A DNA stretch of 64,000 bases from contig NW_026014861.1 of the NCBI RefSeq assembly GCF_020379485.1, forward strand, positions 541,000 through 604,999. The letters are read 5' to 3'. The notes below the pieces were generated by a model that saw nothing but the letters and a program-made list of their open reading frames with translations, had not been told where the DNA came from and searched no databases. Both the position numbers and the translations under genes were made by a program. The number at the start of each line of letters is the position of its first letter. The first letter of the stretch is position 1. The DNA is from Brassica napus (Eukaryota > Streptophyta > Magnoliopsida > Brassicales > Brassicaceae). This document shows, piece after piece, positions 32,027-44,500 of the stretch.

Positions 32027-32513
32027 TGTTGAGATAAGAGGATGGAGAGAAGATACATTGATAGAGGAAGAGTATTGGGGCAGAGAGTAACTTTGGGAAT
32101 TTACCACAGTAACTTTAGTTTTACTGTGGTAACTAAGGTAAAGGCTTGGGAAGTTACATTGGACCCTTATGGTAAAGGGGATCACGCCCAAGATGAGTCT
32201 GGATAAGGGAGGAGGTGTTTGGATAAGGTCTGGTCATAGCTGGAAAAGTAAAGCACTTTTACAGCCTGTCCAAGCATGTGAAGCAAAAGGAGCTCCAGCC
32301 TGTCCATTGACCTCGCATGCTTATGGATTTCGAAATCCCTTTTGTATTAGCCTTATCTCTTCATATATATCTTGTATCTGTGACATTAAATTAATTAATG
32401 GAGTTTTGAGTCTCTCTCTCTTGATTCTCTCACTAAAATCTCTTAATCTCTTTAATCTTTGAATCTAAGTATCTATGGTTGTTTGAATCATTCTCTAAAC
32501 ACAAAAGTGTATA
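32027..32513 (+). repeat. F2 5' LTR
   Basis: 487 bp, TGTTGAGATAAG...GTGTATA. A perfect 12-bp inverted repeat TTACCACAGTAA/TTACTGTGGTAA lies at 32101-32132. A TATATATA box is near 32362. The primer binding site follows at 32514-32529. Confidence 0.95.
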
Positions 32514-32795
32514 TGGTATCAGAGCCAGGTTCCTTGAAAAGGAGAGAGTGATTTCGTTTTTCTAAATGTTCTTGAGTGTTCTTGAGAGTTCTTGAGATTT
32601 TTCAAGAGCTAGATCCTTTAAAAGTCAAGTTTGTGTCTGTTGGTGTTTCTTTTGGAGAGTCAGCTTCAAGGGAGTCCGTTTAGGTGTTTCTCAAGGTCAG
32701 AAGAGGGGTCTAGCTAGTTGGTAAGCTTGGCGTGTGAGATTAGAAGCATTTGGGGGAAGATCTAGGCTAAAGGTTGTTGCTTTAGGCTAAAGAAA
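32514..32795 (+). other. F2 leader with primer binding site
   Basis: TGGTATCAGAGCCAGG (32514-32529), then 266 bp of T- and G-rich leader with repeated TTCTTGAGWGTT motifs. No coding signal seen. Confidence 0.8.
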
Positions 32796-33239
32796 ATGAA
32801 GCTGCTTCAATCTGGTACAACAAGGCGTGAAGAGAAGAAAGAGAGAGGGAATGAGTGGGGGTGGTTCTCACAGATGAAAACAACACTGAAAAGGTGTGGA
32901 GTTTGGAGAAACCATGAGAAGAAAGAGTCTTTGATGGGTAAAGCTGCTGAGAAAGATCAGACAGCAAGAGAAACAAATGGAGATTGCTTTAGTCTTGAAG
33001 AAAGTACACTGCTTGAGAAGATTGAAGATATTTATGAGAACAAGATCAGTCTTAGGAGAGTGTATGAAGTCAAGAAGGTGATTAGTGAAGTTAAACCAGG
33101 AAGAGAAGGGTTCAATAATCATGTGACGAAGCTACAACATTTGTGGGTTGAACTACAAGGGTTGAGATCCCATGTGGATGGGGATACTACACAAGAGCAA
33201 GCGACAGTCTTGAAGCTCTTGGCGAGCATGGAGTCATAA
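32796..33239 (+). pseudogene. F2 gag N-terminal part (divergent, ends at in-frame TAA)
   Basis: 147 codons. Only the C-terminal half resembles copia gag here: LRRVYEVKKVISEVKPGREG, HLWVELQGLRS and ATVLKLLA align with SRVFEVKRAIN, ALWSELEMLRP and VFGLLLT of other elements. The N-terminal 70 residues lack the usual NYLxWSRxV segment and are Lys/Arg-rich. The frame ends at TAA 33237-33239; the gag homology (LVEMVLRGEQLPEMEEIC) continues in the same frame directly after it. A single nonsense change is the simplest explanation. Confidence 0.8.
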
Positions 33240-34714
33240 TATGGGTGGCTGGTGGAGATGGTTCTAAGAGGGGAACAGCTTCCGGAAATGGAAGAGATCT
33301 GTGTGCTTATAAGAAGGGCGTATGAGATAATGAGAGATGATGAGAGGCTAACCATGAGTAGGAGTGAGAGCTCATGGAAGCCAACTGGGAGTAGGAGTGA
33401 GAGCTTCCAGAAGCTAACCATGAGTAGGAGTGAGAGCTCATGGAGGCTAACCGGGAGTAGGAGTGGGGGCTTCCGGAAGAAGAGGAGGTGCAGAATGCTA
33501 TCCAAAGCTTCTATCAACATAGGAAAGGGTAGGAAGAGAGTTGTGGGAGAGTGTTCTTACTCAGCCTACATGGGGGAATTAGTAGAAGACAGTGGGGTGT
33601 TAAAAGAGCAGGAGAAAGGGAGTGGAGCTGATGATCGCATCACCAGGAAAGAATGGAGAGTGTTCATGGAACAAGTACAAGCCTTAGCAGCAAGCAGGAA
33701 GCATGCTATACAATCCGGAGCTTCTAAACCCATTGTGATTGATTCTGGAGCAAGCCATCATATGATCAGTGATAGGAGGCTTATAAGTGAGATCAAGGCT
33801 GCAACAGGGAGTGTTATGATAGCCAATGGTGCTATGATCCCAATAGAAGGAGTGGGAAAGCTAAAACTGTTTGAGAAGGACACAACTGCCTTCTACATGC
33901 CTCAGTTCACTTCAAATCTATTATCTGTGAAGAAAGCTACCATTGATCTTGATTGTCAAGTAGTATTCAGACCTGATGAAGTTGAGTTTCAAGATTTCAA
34001 GACTGTGAGAGTTATTGGCAGAGGAGACAGCAAGAATCAGCTATACCATCTTCAAATGGCTAAGAATTCTAAACTCCTTGATTCTGTGTGCTTAAGTAGT
34101 GCTGTTGATAGGTGTGATAGTATGACTTGGCATGCTAGATTGGGACATCCTCATGCTCGTGCAATTGAATTGATCATGCCTAATATGTCATTTAATCACT
34201 TAGAGTGTGAGGCTTGCATATTAGGAAAGCATTGTAGGACTGTGTTTCCAAGTTCAGAAACTACTTATGAGCATTGCTTTGATCTAGTTCATTCAGATGT
34301 GTGGACGGCTCCTTGTTTGTCTAGAGATAGCCAGAAGTACTTTGTGACATTCATTGATGGAAGTCTAAGTATACTTGGCTTACATTGCTTCCATCTAAAG
34401 ATAGGGTGCTAGAAGCATTTATGAACTTCCAAGCATATGTATCTAATCAATACAATGCTACTGTGAAGGTACTGAGATCAGATAATGGAGGTGAATACAT
34501 CAGCAATGCCTTCAAGAATCATCTAGCCAAGCATGGGATTGTGCATCAGACTAGCTGCCCTTATACACCACAGCAGAATGGTGTAGCTGAGAGGAAGAAC
34601 AGGCACTTGATGGAGGTTGCTAGATCGATGATGTTTCATGCAAATGTCCCAAAACGTTTTTGGAGTGATGCTCTGCAGACTGCTTGCTATCTCATCAACC
34701 GGGTTCCAACCAAG
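33240..34714 (+). pseudogene. F2 gag C-terminus, protease and integrase start
   Basis: In frame with the preceding gag. Where other elements have a CCHC knuckle, this one has four 11-residue repeats beginning SRS (33357-33488) ending in a basic FRKKRR tail. The protease IDSGASHHMISD is present. So are LTWHARLGHPH-like pre-integrase, CEACILGKHCRTVF and VHSDVWTAP. One missing base near 34361 (after TFIDG) shifts the frame. The second frame from about 34385 continues LRSDNGGEY and GVAERKNR to VPTK, where H inserts (TSD CCAAG 34710-34714). Confidence 0.88.
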
Positions 34715-35750
34715 TGTTAACTTGAAGAAAGGAATGGAGAAGCTAAAGGTGTTAAGTTGAGATGGAGCTTGTGCAAAGATAGGGCAAGAGCTTTAGAGAG
34801 TGCCTATCAAGAGTGGTGAAGTGTCTTAAGAGAGCTAGAGGTGATCTGATGGTTGTTCTAAGCAAGGACAAAGTCTAGGAGAGACTTAGAAGAGTATTGA
34901 GGAGCAAATGGACGAGTGTACAAAGATAGGGCGAGGCTGGTACAGCCATGTACGGCCTAGTATGAATCAGTACGGATGGTGGACGTACCAAAGGTGTATA
35001 CTCGGCCATTTGTGAGTCTTAAGGTTTGGTGCAAACTTAGGGTGCTTGTGTACGGACATTGAGTGATCCGTACATACTCTAAGGATTGTGATCAGCCTAA
35101 CTTGAGTCCCAAGTAAGAAGAATGGCGTTGGCTGATTGTGTGAAGAAGCCAAGAGGCGCCAAAGTCTGAGTTTGAATGTTGGGACCAGTTATGGATAAGG
35201 CACAGCAAGAACCAGCTGGCGTGAGCTGTCCCTTGGCTGTGTATTGACCAAGAACCTGGACACAAGGGAGACTATGTTCATGGGCGCCTAAGATGATCCA
35301 ATCAGAGGCCAGCCCTCCCTTTGACCAGATTCAAATCAACCAATCAAGCAACATCAGCCCTCAGCCAATCACAAGACATCAAACAGATTGCAATACCAAG
35401 CTTACATCCTAGCCATCCATTCTCTCAAGTTAATATTATCCATTAGATTTAGGTTTCAGATTGTGTAAACCTATTGAGCTTATAAATAAGCATGTAAGGG
35501 GCGATTTTGAGCCTTAAGGGAGTTTGGGGGATTTCCCCTCTCCACTTCATAATAAAAGTGTAATCTTGATCAGTTTCCCTTAATCTACCCCTTTCTTAGT
35601 CTCAAGTCTCTTAATCTCTCAAAGTCTGTTTGTTTCTGATTCAAGTTCATACTAGTTTCATCAGACCTCTTATTCAACTAGTTCAAGACCTTATCTTTGC
35701 CTTTAATGGCTTTTCATACACATACACAGCCAGAGCTCTCAAATCTCACA
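34715..35750 (+). repeat. Element H 5' LTR
   Basis: 1036 bp, TGTTAACTTG...CTCACA. It contains GTACGG motifs and TATAAATA near 35479, as in the C LTR. Confidence 0.95.
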
Positions 35751-37901
35751 TGGTATCAGAGCCAGGTTCATCAGAACCTGAGCTGAGCTTCCGCAAATCC
35801 ACAGCTCTTATCTCAGCTCAAACCAAACCCTTGAAGTCATATCCATCCGAGTTCCGCTCTTGTAGAAGAAGAGACTTGAAGCCGTGGAGTATTATCCTGT
35901 CCCTTAAGCCGTTTCTGTCTGTACCTGATGGAGAGAGTCTCATTGGAAGCAAAGGAGGATGGAGAGGCGTCATGAACCTCAAGCCAAAACTCCTTGTCCA
36001 AGAGCTTGTTACATCCGGCTACAAGAAAGATGAAGTGAAGTGAAGAGAAGCCGGCTTGATAGTATGGAGCAAGGAGGGGTCTTTGGGTGTGAGAAACAAG
36101 AAGGAGGCCATGAGTAGAAGGAGGAGAGGCTGGGTGACGATCCATACTCTCATGTCCAACAAAACCGTGAGCCAAAAGCCATTGGAGGTTCAAGGAACCA
36201 AACCGGTTCCTTGGCTGTAAGCTAATACTATCCATTCTTGATAATGAGCTTGTGTTGTGACTGTGCCTGGTTATTGTGATGTGTATTGATTGAAAAACCT
36301 GAGGATAATGTGTGATTGCTAAATAAAATTAGTTGAATCTGTCCCAGGATGCTTTAAAGGCTTGTTTAGTGTTTAAAGAGTAAAATGCTTGCTCCTGTTA
36401 AGTAATGAGTTTGCTAAATGAAATGGTATTGTTTGAAGCTCATGAACTGAAAACAGATTGAAAGTAATGCATTGTCTGATGATAAGTGATGATAGTAATG
36501 CTTAGCCTAAGTTATAAATGAATGTGTGATGGATTGTATTGTTGCATTCATGAATTGAAACTGATTAAAGGTTAGTGCATACTGTCAAAAGGCTGTCTTA
36601 CATTGAAGCATTAGATTCATGTCTAAATGCTGAGTAAAGAAGCTTTAAAAATTGCCTAAGTAGCTTGTATTGAATCTGTTATGATCTTACTTGTGCTTAG
36701 AGAGTTTGCTTGCAAAGATTAGAACTTGAAAATGTCTAGTTTAATCTGTTGCATTGATTAAAGACATTGGTGTTCAAACTTGATGATGCATCAAGGGTTG
36801 ACCCAGTGCACTTGTGTCTTATCTTTGCTGGAGTTTGAGTGATGTTTCAGGTTCACAAGAGGTGTTCTTGGTTCACCATCCATCCGAGTTGAAAGAGGAA
36901 GACTTTGCCCATTGTGTGGAGCAATGGAGAGTTAAGAAAGAAGTGGTGATGCGCCACTGGTGTGTAGTGTCACTGAAGCTCACTTGCAAGCTTGGACCTA
37001 TACTCAATCCAAGCTTGAGGAGGGGAGTTTAGTGAGCTATCAGTCGGACCAAGAAGGTTCAGAAGGTCCATTGCAAGCAACTGAAGAAGAAGGAGCCATC
37101 CGGGTCTAGGCAGTGGCGTGTCTAGGCAAGAGAGTGTTCAGAGCACTCTTGGCTGTGAGAAGATGAAGACTCTATCAGTGCGGCTTCTAGTGTGAGGTGG
37201 CTGAAGAGGTAGCTGAAGCTTCCACGAGCACTCCATGAAGATGGCGAGTTCAGAAGGTGTTGCAATGGAGTAATGGTGCAGATCATGAAGCTATCCATCC
37301 AAGCTTGTTCCTGTGAGAGTCTCAAGCTTGAGGGGGAGTGTTGAAGCTTACATGATCTGAGAGTACTTGGTGGTTATTCAAGAAGAGGAGCAGATCAGTT
37401 ATGAAGCATAATGAAGGATGAAGAAGCGATCTCCAATGCGGCCTCTAGAGTGAGGTGATTGGTACTACAGTCTGAAGCATCCTGTCATGAAGGTTTCAGT
37501 AACATGGTGGTGACTCATGAAGAAGAAGCAGCCAAGACTCAGCTTGTATCTATCAAGGAAGATCTGGTAGTCCGAGCACTTGATCACAACAAGAAGGTTG
37601 TGAGAAAGGGGGAGAGACCAAGATCTGTCTAAAGAAGAGTACAAGAAGTGTTGATGATGAGCAAGAGGAGTGGGTTCTATCTTGCATCAAATGAGGGCCA
37701 TGATCCAGAGTCTTTGTGTCCCTTACATTGCTAGTAAGGCACAAAGACTCACTGGCCAATCCCTAGGCCTTGGAGGCTTTACTCTTTTCCCTCATCAAGG
37801 CTTTGTCCCAAAGGGTTTTCCTTGGTGAGGTTTTTAATGAGGAAGTTCTTCAAGGTTCCAAGCTTGACTTAGGATCAGCTAAAGTCAAGCTTGAGGGGGA
37901 G
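35751..37901 (+). other. Element H internal region (non-coding)
   Basis: Starts with the primer binding site (35751-35766). A frame reaching 36043 runs through the binding site but is not conserved in C or E. It carries the 200-bp module shared with C and E (about 36655-36865, with a hairpin at 36779-36795), the AG-bulge hairpin (37127-37151), two internal hairpin/polypurine-like modules (36987-37027 and 37299-37340) and the terminal module before 37902. Confidence 0.85.
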
Positions 37902-38937
37902 TGTTAACTTGAAGAAAGGAATGGAGAAGCTAAAGGTGTTAAGTTGAGATGGAGCTTGTGCAAAGATAGGGCAAGAGCTTTAGAGAGTGCCTATCAAGAG
38001 TGGTGAAGTGTCTTAAGAGAGCTAGAGGTGATCTGATGGTTGTTCTAAGCAAGGACAAAGTCTAGGAGAGACTTAGAAGAGTATTGAGGAGCAAATGGAC
38101 GAGTGTACAAAGATAGGGCGAGGCTGGTACAGCCATGTACGGCCTAGTATGAATCAGTACGGATGGTGGACGTACCAAAGGTGTATACTCGGCCATTTGT
38201 GAGTCTTAAGGTTTGGTGCAAACTTAGGGTGCTTGTGTACGGACATTGAGTGATCCGTACATACTCTAAGGATTGTGATCAGCCTAACTTGAGTCCCAAG
38301 TAAGAAGAATGGCGTTGGCTGATTGTGTGAAGAAGCCAAGAGGCGCCAAAGTCTGAGTTTGAATGTTGGGACCAGTTATGGATAAGGCACAGCAAGAACC
38401 AGCTGGCGTGAGCTGTCCCTTGGCTGTGTATTGACCAAGAACCTGGACACAAGGGAGACTATGTTCATGGGCGCCTAAGATGATCCAATCAGAGGCCAGC
38501 CCTCCCTTTGACCAGATTCAAATCAACCAATCAAGCAACATCAGCCCTCAGCCAATCACAAGACATCACACAGATTGCAATACCAAGCTTACATCCTAGC
38601 CATCCATTCTCTCAAGTTAATATTATCCATTAGATTTAGGTTTCAGATTGTGTAAACCTATTGAGCTTATAAATAAGCATGTAAGGGGCGATTTTGAGCC
38701 TTAAGGGAGTTTGGGGGATTTCCCCTCTCCACTTCATAATAAAAGTGTGTTCTTGATCAGTTTCCCTTAATCTACCCCTTTCTTAGTCTCAAGTCTCTTA
38801 ATCTCTCAAAGTCTCTTTGTTTCTGATTCAAGTTCATACTAGTTTCATCAGACCTCTTATTCAACTAGTTCAAGACCTTATCTTTGCCTTTAATGGCTTT
38901 TCATACACATACACATCCAGAGCTCTCAAATCTCACA
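37902..38937 (+). repeat. Element H 3' LTR
   Basis: 1036 bp, directly preceded by a polypurine tract and followed by TSD CCAAG. Confidence 0.95.
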
Positions 38938-39635
38938 CCAAGATATTGAAGAATCTGTCTCCATTTGAAGTGTTGAACAAGAGCAAACCTGTCATTGATC
39001 ATCTACGTGTCTTTGGGTGTGTGTGCTATGTCATGGTTCCAGGAGAGGAGAGAAACAAGCTGGAGGCAAAGAGTACTAAGGCTATGTTCATTGGTTACTC
39101 TATCACTCAGAAGGGGTACAAGTGCTATGATCCTGAAGCAAGGAGAGTGATGGTATCTAGAGAAGTGAAGTTTGTTGAAACAAAAGGTTATTATGAAGAA
39201 AAGGAGTGGGAAAATCTGAAGGATTTGTCTCAAGCTCCATCTGATAAGGCAACAATACTGAGAGTGTTGTTAGAGAAGCTCGGGATAGGATTATCCCAGG
39301 ATCAGGAAACCGGAAGGAGGGAGTCTCCCAATCAGAGTGGTGGAGCTGGAAGAACAACTCCTCTTGATCATGAGAGGGGGAATGGAACTGAATCTGGTGA
39401 GCAAGAGCAAAACCAAGAGGATTCAGGTCTTCATGATCAAGATACATCACAAGAAGTTGCGAACAATGAGGTTCAGTCTAGTGGAGAAGTGGATGAGGTT
39501 CAGTCTAGTGTAGAAGAACAAGTCAGACCGGCCAGTTCAGAAGAAGAGCAAGTGGAGCCGGTTAGTGTGCAAACTGAAGATCAGGTTCAAGCTTTGAGGA
39601 GGAGCACAAGGATAAAGAGGGATCCTTCCAACTAG
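38938..39635 (+). pseudogene. F2 integrase C-terminus and linker, ends at TAG
   Basis: Resumes in F2 after H: KNLSPFEVLNKSKP, HLRVFGCVCYVMVPGEERNK, MFIGYSITQKGYKCYDPEAR, an acidic linker, then RRSTRIKRDPSN. TAG at 39633-39635 replaces the conserved Trp codon of the SNWVNTRVYY motif (a TGG to TAG change). The coding sense continues in the same frame afterwards. The apparent start upstream of 38938 lies in the H LTR. Confidence 0.9.
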
Positions 39636-40916
39636 GTAAACACGAGAGTGTACTACAATGCCCAGGCTGTGGAGCATCCTTCTCAAGCCGTGTGTTCCTT
39701 TGCTGAGTTTCCAGAGGAGCATTATGCCTTTATGATTAGTCTAGATGAGAGTTATGTACCAAGGACTTATGAAGAAGCTATGTTAGACAAGGAATGGAAA
39801 GAATCAGTGGGAGCTGAAGCAGGTGCTATGATCAAAAATGATACATGGTATGAGAGTGAGCTGCCTAAGGGAAAGAAAGCTGTATCTAGTAGATGGATCT
39901 TCACAATCAAGTATCTTGCAAATGGACAGATTGATAGGAAGAAGACCAGATTGGTTGCAAGAGGATTTACACAGACCTATGGAGAGGATTACATTGATAC
40001 CTTTGCACAAGTAGCTAAGCTACATACAGTTCGGATTGTGTTGTCCATTGCAACAAACTTGGAGTGGGATTTGTGGCAGATGGATGTGAAGAATGCTTTC
40101 TTACAAGGTGAGCTAGAAGATGAGGTATACATGCTTCCTCCTCCTGGTCTTGAGCATCTAGTAAAGCCAGGGAATGTTTTGAGATTGAAGAAGGCAATAT
40201 ATGGGTTGAAACAATCACCTAGAGCTTGGTACAGGAAGCTGAGTACAACACTCAATGGGAGAGGCTTTAGGAAGTCTGAATTAGATCACACTCTCTTCAC
40301 TTTGACAGGACCTTCAGGGATCATTGTGATTCTAGTGTATGTGGATGATTTGATTATCACAGGGAGTGATAAGGCAGGGATTCAAGCTACTAAGGAGTTT
40401 CTCAAATCTGTGTTTGACATCAAGGATTTGGGAGAGATGAAGTATTTTCTGGGCATTGAGATATGCAGATCAAAGGAGGGTTTGTTTATGTCTCAAAGGA
40501 AGTATACTATGGATATGTTGAAGGAGACTGATGTGCTTGGAGGAAAGATAGCTAAAACACCCCTTGAGGAGGGATATAAGGTTCTGCGTGAGGGGGAGGT
40601 TGAAGAGAAGCAGTTGTTTGAGGATCCTAAGCTATACAGGAAGATGGTTGGCAAGCTGATCTACTTGACCATCACACGACCAGATATATGTTTTGCTGTA
40701 AACCAAGTGAGTCAGCATATGCAAGCGCCAAGGGTACATCACTGGAAGATGGTTGATAGGATACTGAGGTATTTGAGTGGCACGCCTGGTCAAGGAGTTT
40801 GGATGGGATGCAATGGCAGCACAGAAGTAGTGGGCTATTGTGATGCTAATTGGGCAGGAGATAGAGTGGACAGGAGATCAACTACTGGCTATTGTACATT
40901 CATTGGAGGGAACCTG
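39636..40916 (+). pseudogene. F2 reverse transcriptase and start of RNase H
   Basis: Reads VNTRVYYNAQAVEHPSQAVC, RT WIFTIKYLANGQIDRKKTRL, WQMDVKNAFLQGELEDEV, LVYVDDLIITGSDKAG, ITRPDICFAVNQVSQHMQ, and RNase H GYCDANWAGD to FIGGN. Two conserved positions differ from the other copies: FAQVAKL for FAPVAKL, and DANW for DADW. D' inserts after ACCTG (40912-40916). Confidence 0.92.
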
Positions 40917-41452
40917 TTTGAGATTTAAGGATATAAATGATTATCTGAGTTTAGAAAGGATTATAGAAGGAGAATAAGAGATTAAGAGACAGATTAGAGA
41001 CTAATGGAGAATCATAATGAAATGAGTAAAGAGAGAGCTTGTTTAGAACTGTCTAATATTATTATGAGATGAGGTTACAATATTTATAGAAGAGGCATTA
41101 GGGTTTACAAGTCAAGAGAAAGCAGCACTAGTCATAAGCATGTGAAGTCAAGCCAAAGGGGGGAGCGTCTCTTTTGAATTCACGGATGGTAAGGCTCACA
41201 CGCTTGGCCTTTGCAGCCTGTCCACGGCCTGGATGGATAAGGCTCATCCCGCCCTTATCCCTAAACGGTCTGATCAGTCTTGAGACCCTCCGTGTACTCT
41301 AGAGGCTTTACTCACCCATCTCCTTCTTCCTTCATGTTTCCTCAGATGTACGGCCAAGCCCCTGTCCGTACATAGGCCGTACTGTCCGTACTCTTTCCCA
41401 TCACTTGCTTAGCTCTTCCTCTCCTTCTCATAATGACTTCCTTATCTCAACA
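40917..41452 (-). repeat. D' 3' LTR
   Basis: 536 bp, next to the polypurine tract at 41453 onward. Both 3' UTR hairpins are present in 41453-41592. Confidence 0.95.
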
Positions 41453-41592
41453 CTCCCCCTCAAGCTTAGCTTTGTGAAAGCCTAAGCTTGGATGGCTATG
41501 AGATCTTCCTCATTAAAAACCTCACCAAGGAAAACCCATTGGGACAAAACCTTGATGAGGGAAAAAGAGTAAAGACCTCACAGCCAAGAGGA

Positions 41593-44500
41593 TCAGCTCC
41601 TTCTCTTCCCAAGATCAATGAGGCCCAACCTGATATGAATGGACTCCATTGTCTTCTGTCTTGCAGCCTTGGTGAACACATCAGCCAACTGATCTTCACT
41701 CCTCGTGTAACATGGCAAGATGACTCCTAGAATGATCATTTGCCTCACCTTGTGGCAATCAACTTCAATGTGCTTGGTTCTCTCATGAAACACCGAGTTG
41801 GATGCAATGTGAATGGCTGCTTGGTTATCACAATGCATTGTCATTGGCGTGGCTTGATCAATCTCCAAATGCTTCAAGATGCCTTTGATCCACACCAACT
41901 CGTTGGTAAGCTTCAGCATAGCTCTATACTCAGCTTCTGCACTTGAGCAAGAGACCACCTTCTGCTTCTTACTCTTCCATGTCACCAAGTTGCCTCCAAT
42001 GAATGTGCAATAGCCTGTGGTTGATCTCCTGTCTGCTCTATCACCAGCCCAATCTGCATCACAGTATCCAACCACTTCAGTGCTTCCATTGCAACCCATC
42101 CATACTCCTTGATCAGGTGAGCCGTTGAGATACATCAAGATCCTCTCCACCATGCGCCAATGATGCTCCTTAGGAACTTGCATGTGTTGACTCACCTGAT
42201 TCACAGCAAAACAAATGTCAGGTCTAGTTATGGTAAGATAAATCAATTTGCCAACTAGTTTTCTATAGAGTTTAGGATCCTGATAAGGTTTGCTGTCTTC
42301 AATCTCCCCCTCTCGTGGGACTTTGTAACCATCCTCCATAGGCATCCTTGCTGTCTTGCCTCCATAAGCACCTGCACCTTTCAAAAGATCAAGTGTATAC
42401 TTCCTTTGGGACATGAATAAGCCTTCCTTGGATCTACATATCTCAATTCCAAGAAAGTATTTCATTTCTCCCAAATCTTTAATCTCAAACATTGATTTAA
42501 GGAACTCCTTGGTTGCTATGATACCTTCCTTATCACTTCCTGTGATAATGATATCATCAACATACACAAGAAGTGCAATCATACCTGAGGGAGTCGTGAG
42601 TGTGAAGAGAGTGTGGTCTAGTTCAGACTTCTTGAAGCCTCGGCCATTCAGAGTAGTGCTCAGCTTGTTGTACCAAGCTCTTGGTGATTGCTTCAGCCCA
42701 TAGATAGCTTTCTTTAATCTCAACACATTCCCTCTCTTCACTAAGTGTTCCAGGCCTGGAGGTGGATGCATATATACTTCATCCTCAAGTTGACCTTGTA
42801 GGAATGCATTCTTCACATCCATTTGCCATAACCCCCATCCAAGATTCACAGCCAAGCTTAATACAATCCGTATTGTATGTAGTTTAGCTACTGGTGCAAA
42901 GGTTTCTATGTAATCTTCTCCATAAGTTTGAGTAAAACCTCTTGCTACTAGCCTTGACTTCTTCCTCTCAACCTTTCCATCAGCCTTATACTTGATTGTG
43001 AATATCCATTTACTACTCACAGCCTTCTTCCCTTTTGGTAACTCACTTTCATACCATGTATCATTCTTGATCATGGCTCCTGCCTCAGCTCCAACTGATT
43101 CCTTCCATTCTTTATCCATGATAGCTTCTTCATAGCTTCTTGGAATATAGTTCTCATCCAAGTTAACCATGAATGCACAATGTTCTTCAGGGTATTGAGC
43201 AAAGGAACACACAACTTGAGAAGGATGCTCCACAGCTTGGGCATTGTAGTACACTCGCGTGTTTACCCAAGAGGAAGGATCCTTTCTAAGCCTTGTGCTT
43301 CTCCTCAATACTGGTTGTTCTTGCACTTGAACTGGCTCATCTTGTGTATGCAGTTCTTGTGCTTCACTTTGATGTTCTTCATCTCCTCGGTCTTGCTCAC
43401 CTTGATGATGAGAACCTGAGTTGAACTCTTCTCCTTCTTCACTCAAGCCGACTCCTTCTTGGCCATTTTCTTGAGTTTCAGGTTCACTTCCCCCCTCATG
43501 ATCAAGGTGAGGTGTTTGAGCAGCTCTACTTGGTTCAGTTGAGCTCTCTTCTGGTTGTCCACTTCTTGTGGACTGATTCTGGTTCATCTTGATACCGAGA
43601 CCTTCCAAAATAATCCTTAAGACTCCAGCCTTATCTGATGTAAGATCCCTCAAGTCTTCTTGATTCTTCTCTTCATAGTATCCTCTTTCTTCAATAAACT
43701 TCACATCTCTAGATACAAGTACCCTTCTAGCTTCTGGATCATAACACTTATATCCTTTTTGAGTTGTTGAGTAGCCAATGAACATTGCCTTTCTGCTTCT
43801 TGCTTCTAGCTTGTTCCTCAACTCTCCTGGTACCAACACATAGCATAAGCATCCAAACACTCTCATGTATGCCAAGGATGGCTTGCGCTTGTTTAGTACT
43901 TCAAATGGTGCTTGATCCTTCAACACACTTGTAGGCATTCGGTTGATTAGATAGCAAGCAGTGGATACAACATCACTCCAGAATCTCTTAGGTACATTGG
44001 CTTGGAACATTAATGACCGAGCCACCTCCATCAAGTGCCTGTTCTTCCTCTCAGCTACACCATTCTGTTGTGGTGTGTAGGGACAGCTTGTTTGATGAAG
44101 TATTCCATGATGATCTAGATGACTTTTGAACGCATAGCTTGTGTACTCTCCTCCATTATCTGATCTCAAAATTTTAATCTTAGCATGATAATGGTTAGTC
44201 ACATAAGCTTGAAAGTTCTTAAATGCATCTATCACCCTATCTTTTGATGGAATTAGTGTTAACCAGGTGTATTTAGATTTTTCATCAATGAATGTGACAA
44301 AATACTTATGATTGTCTCTAGAGAAACTAGGTGCAGTCCACACATCAGTATGAATCAAATCAAAGCAATTTTCATAAACAGTAGATGTTCTTGGAAACAC
44401 ATTCTTACAATGCTTGCCTAAAATGCAAGCTTCACACTTATCATTTTCAAAAACCACACCTGGTAACATCAAGTTTAAAGCCCTCTCATGGGGATGACCT

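Larger units (their letters stand above)
34715..38937 (+). mobile_element. Element H: complete non-autonomous LTR element
   Basis: 4223 bp: two 1036-bp LTRs around a 2151-bp coding-free interior. TSD CCAAG at 34710-34714 and 38938-38942. I counted five LTR differences. It has a primer binding site, 3' hairpin module and polypurine tract like the autonomous elements. It is related to C and E in LTR layout and internal modules. Confidence 0.95.
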
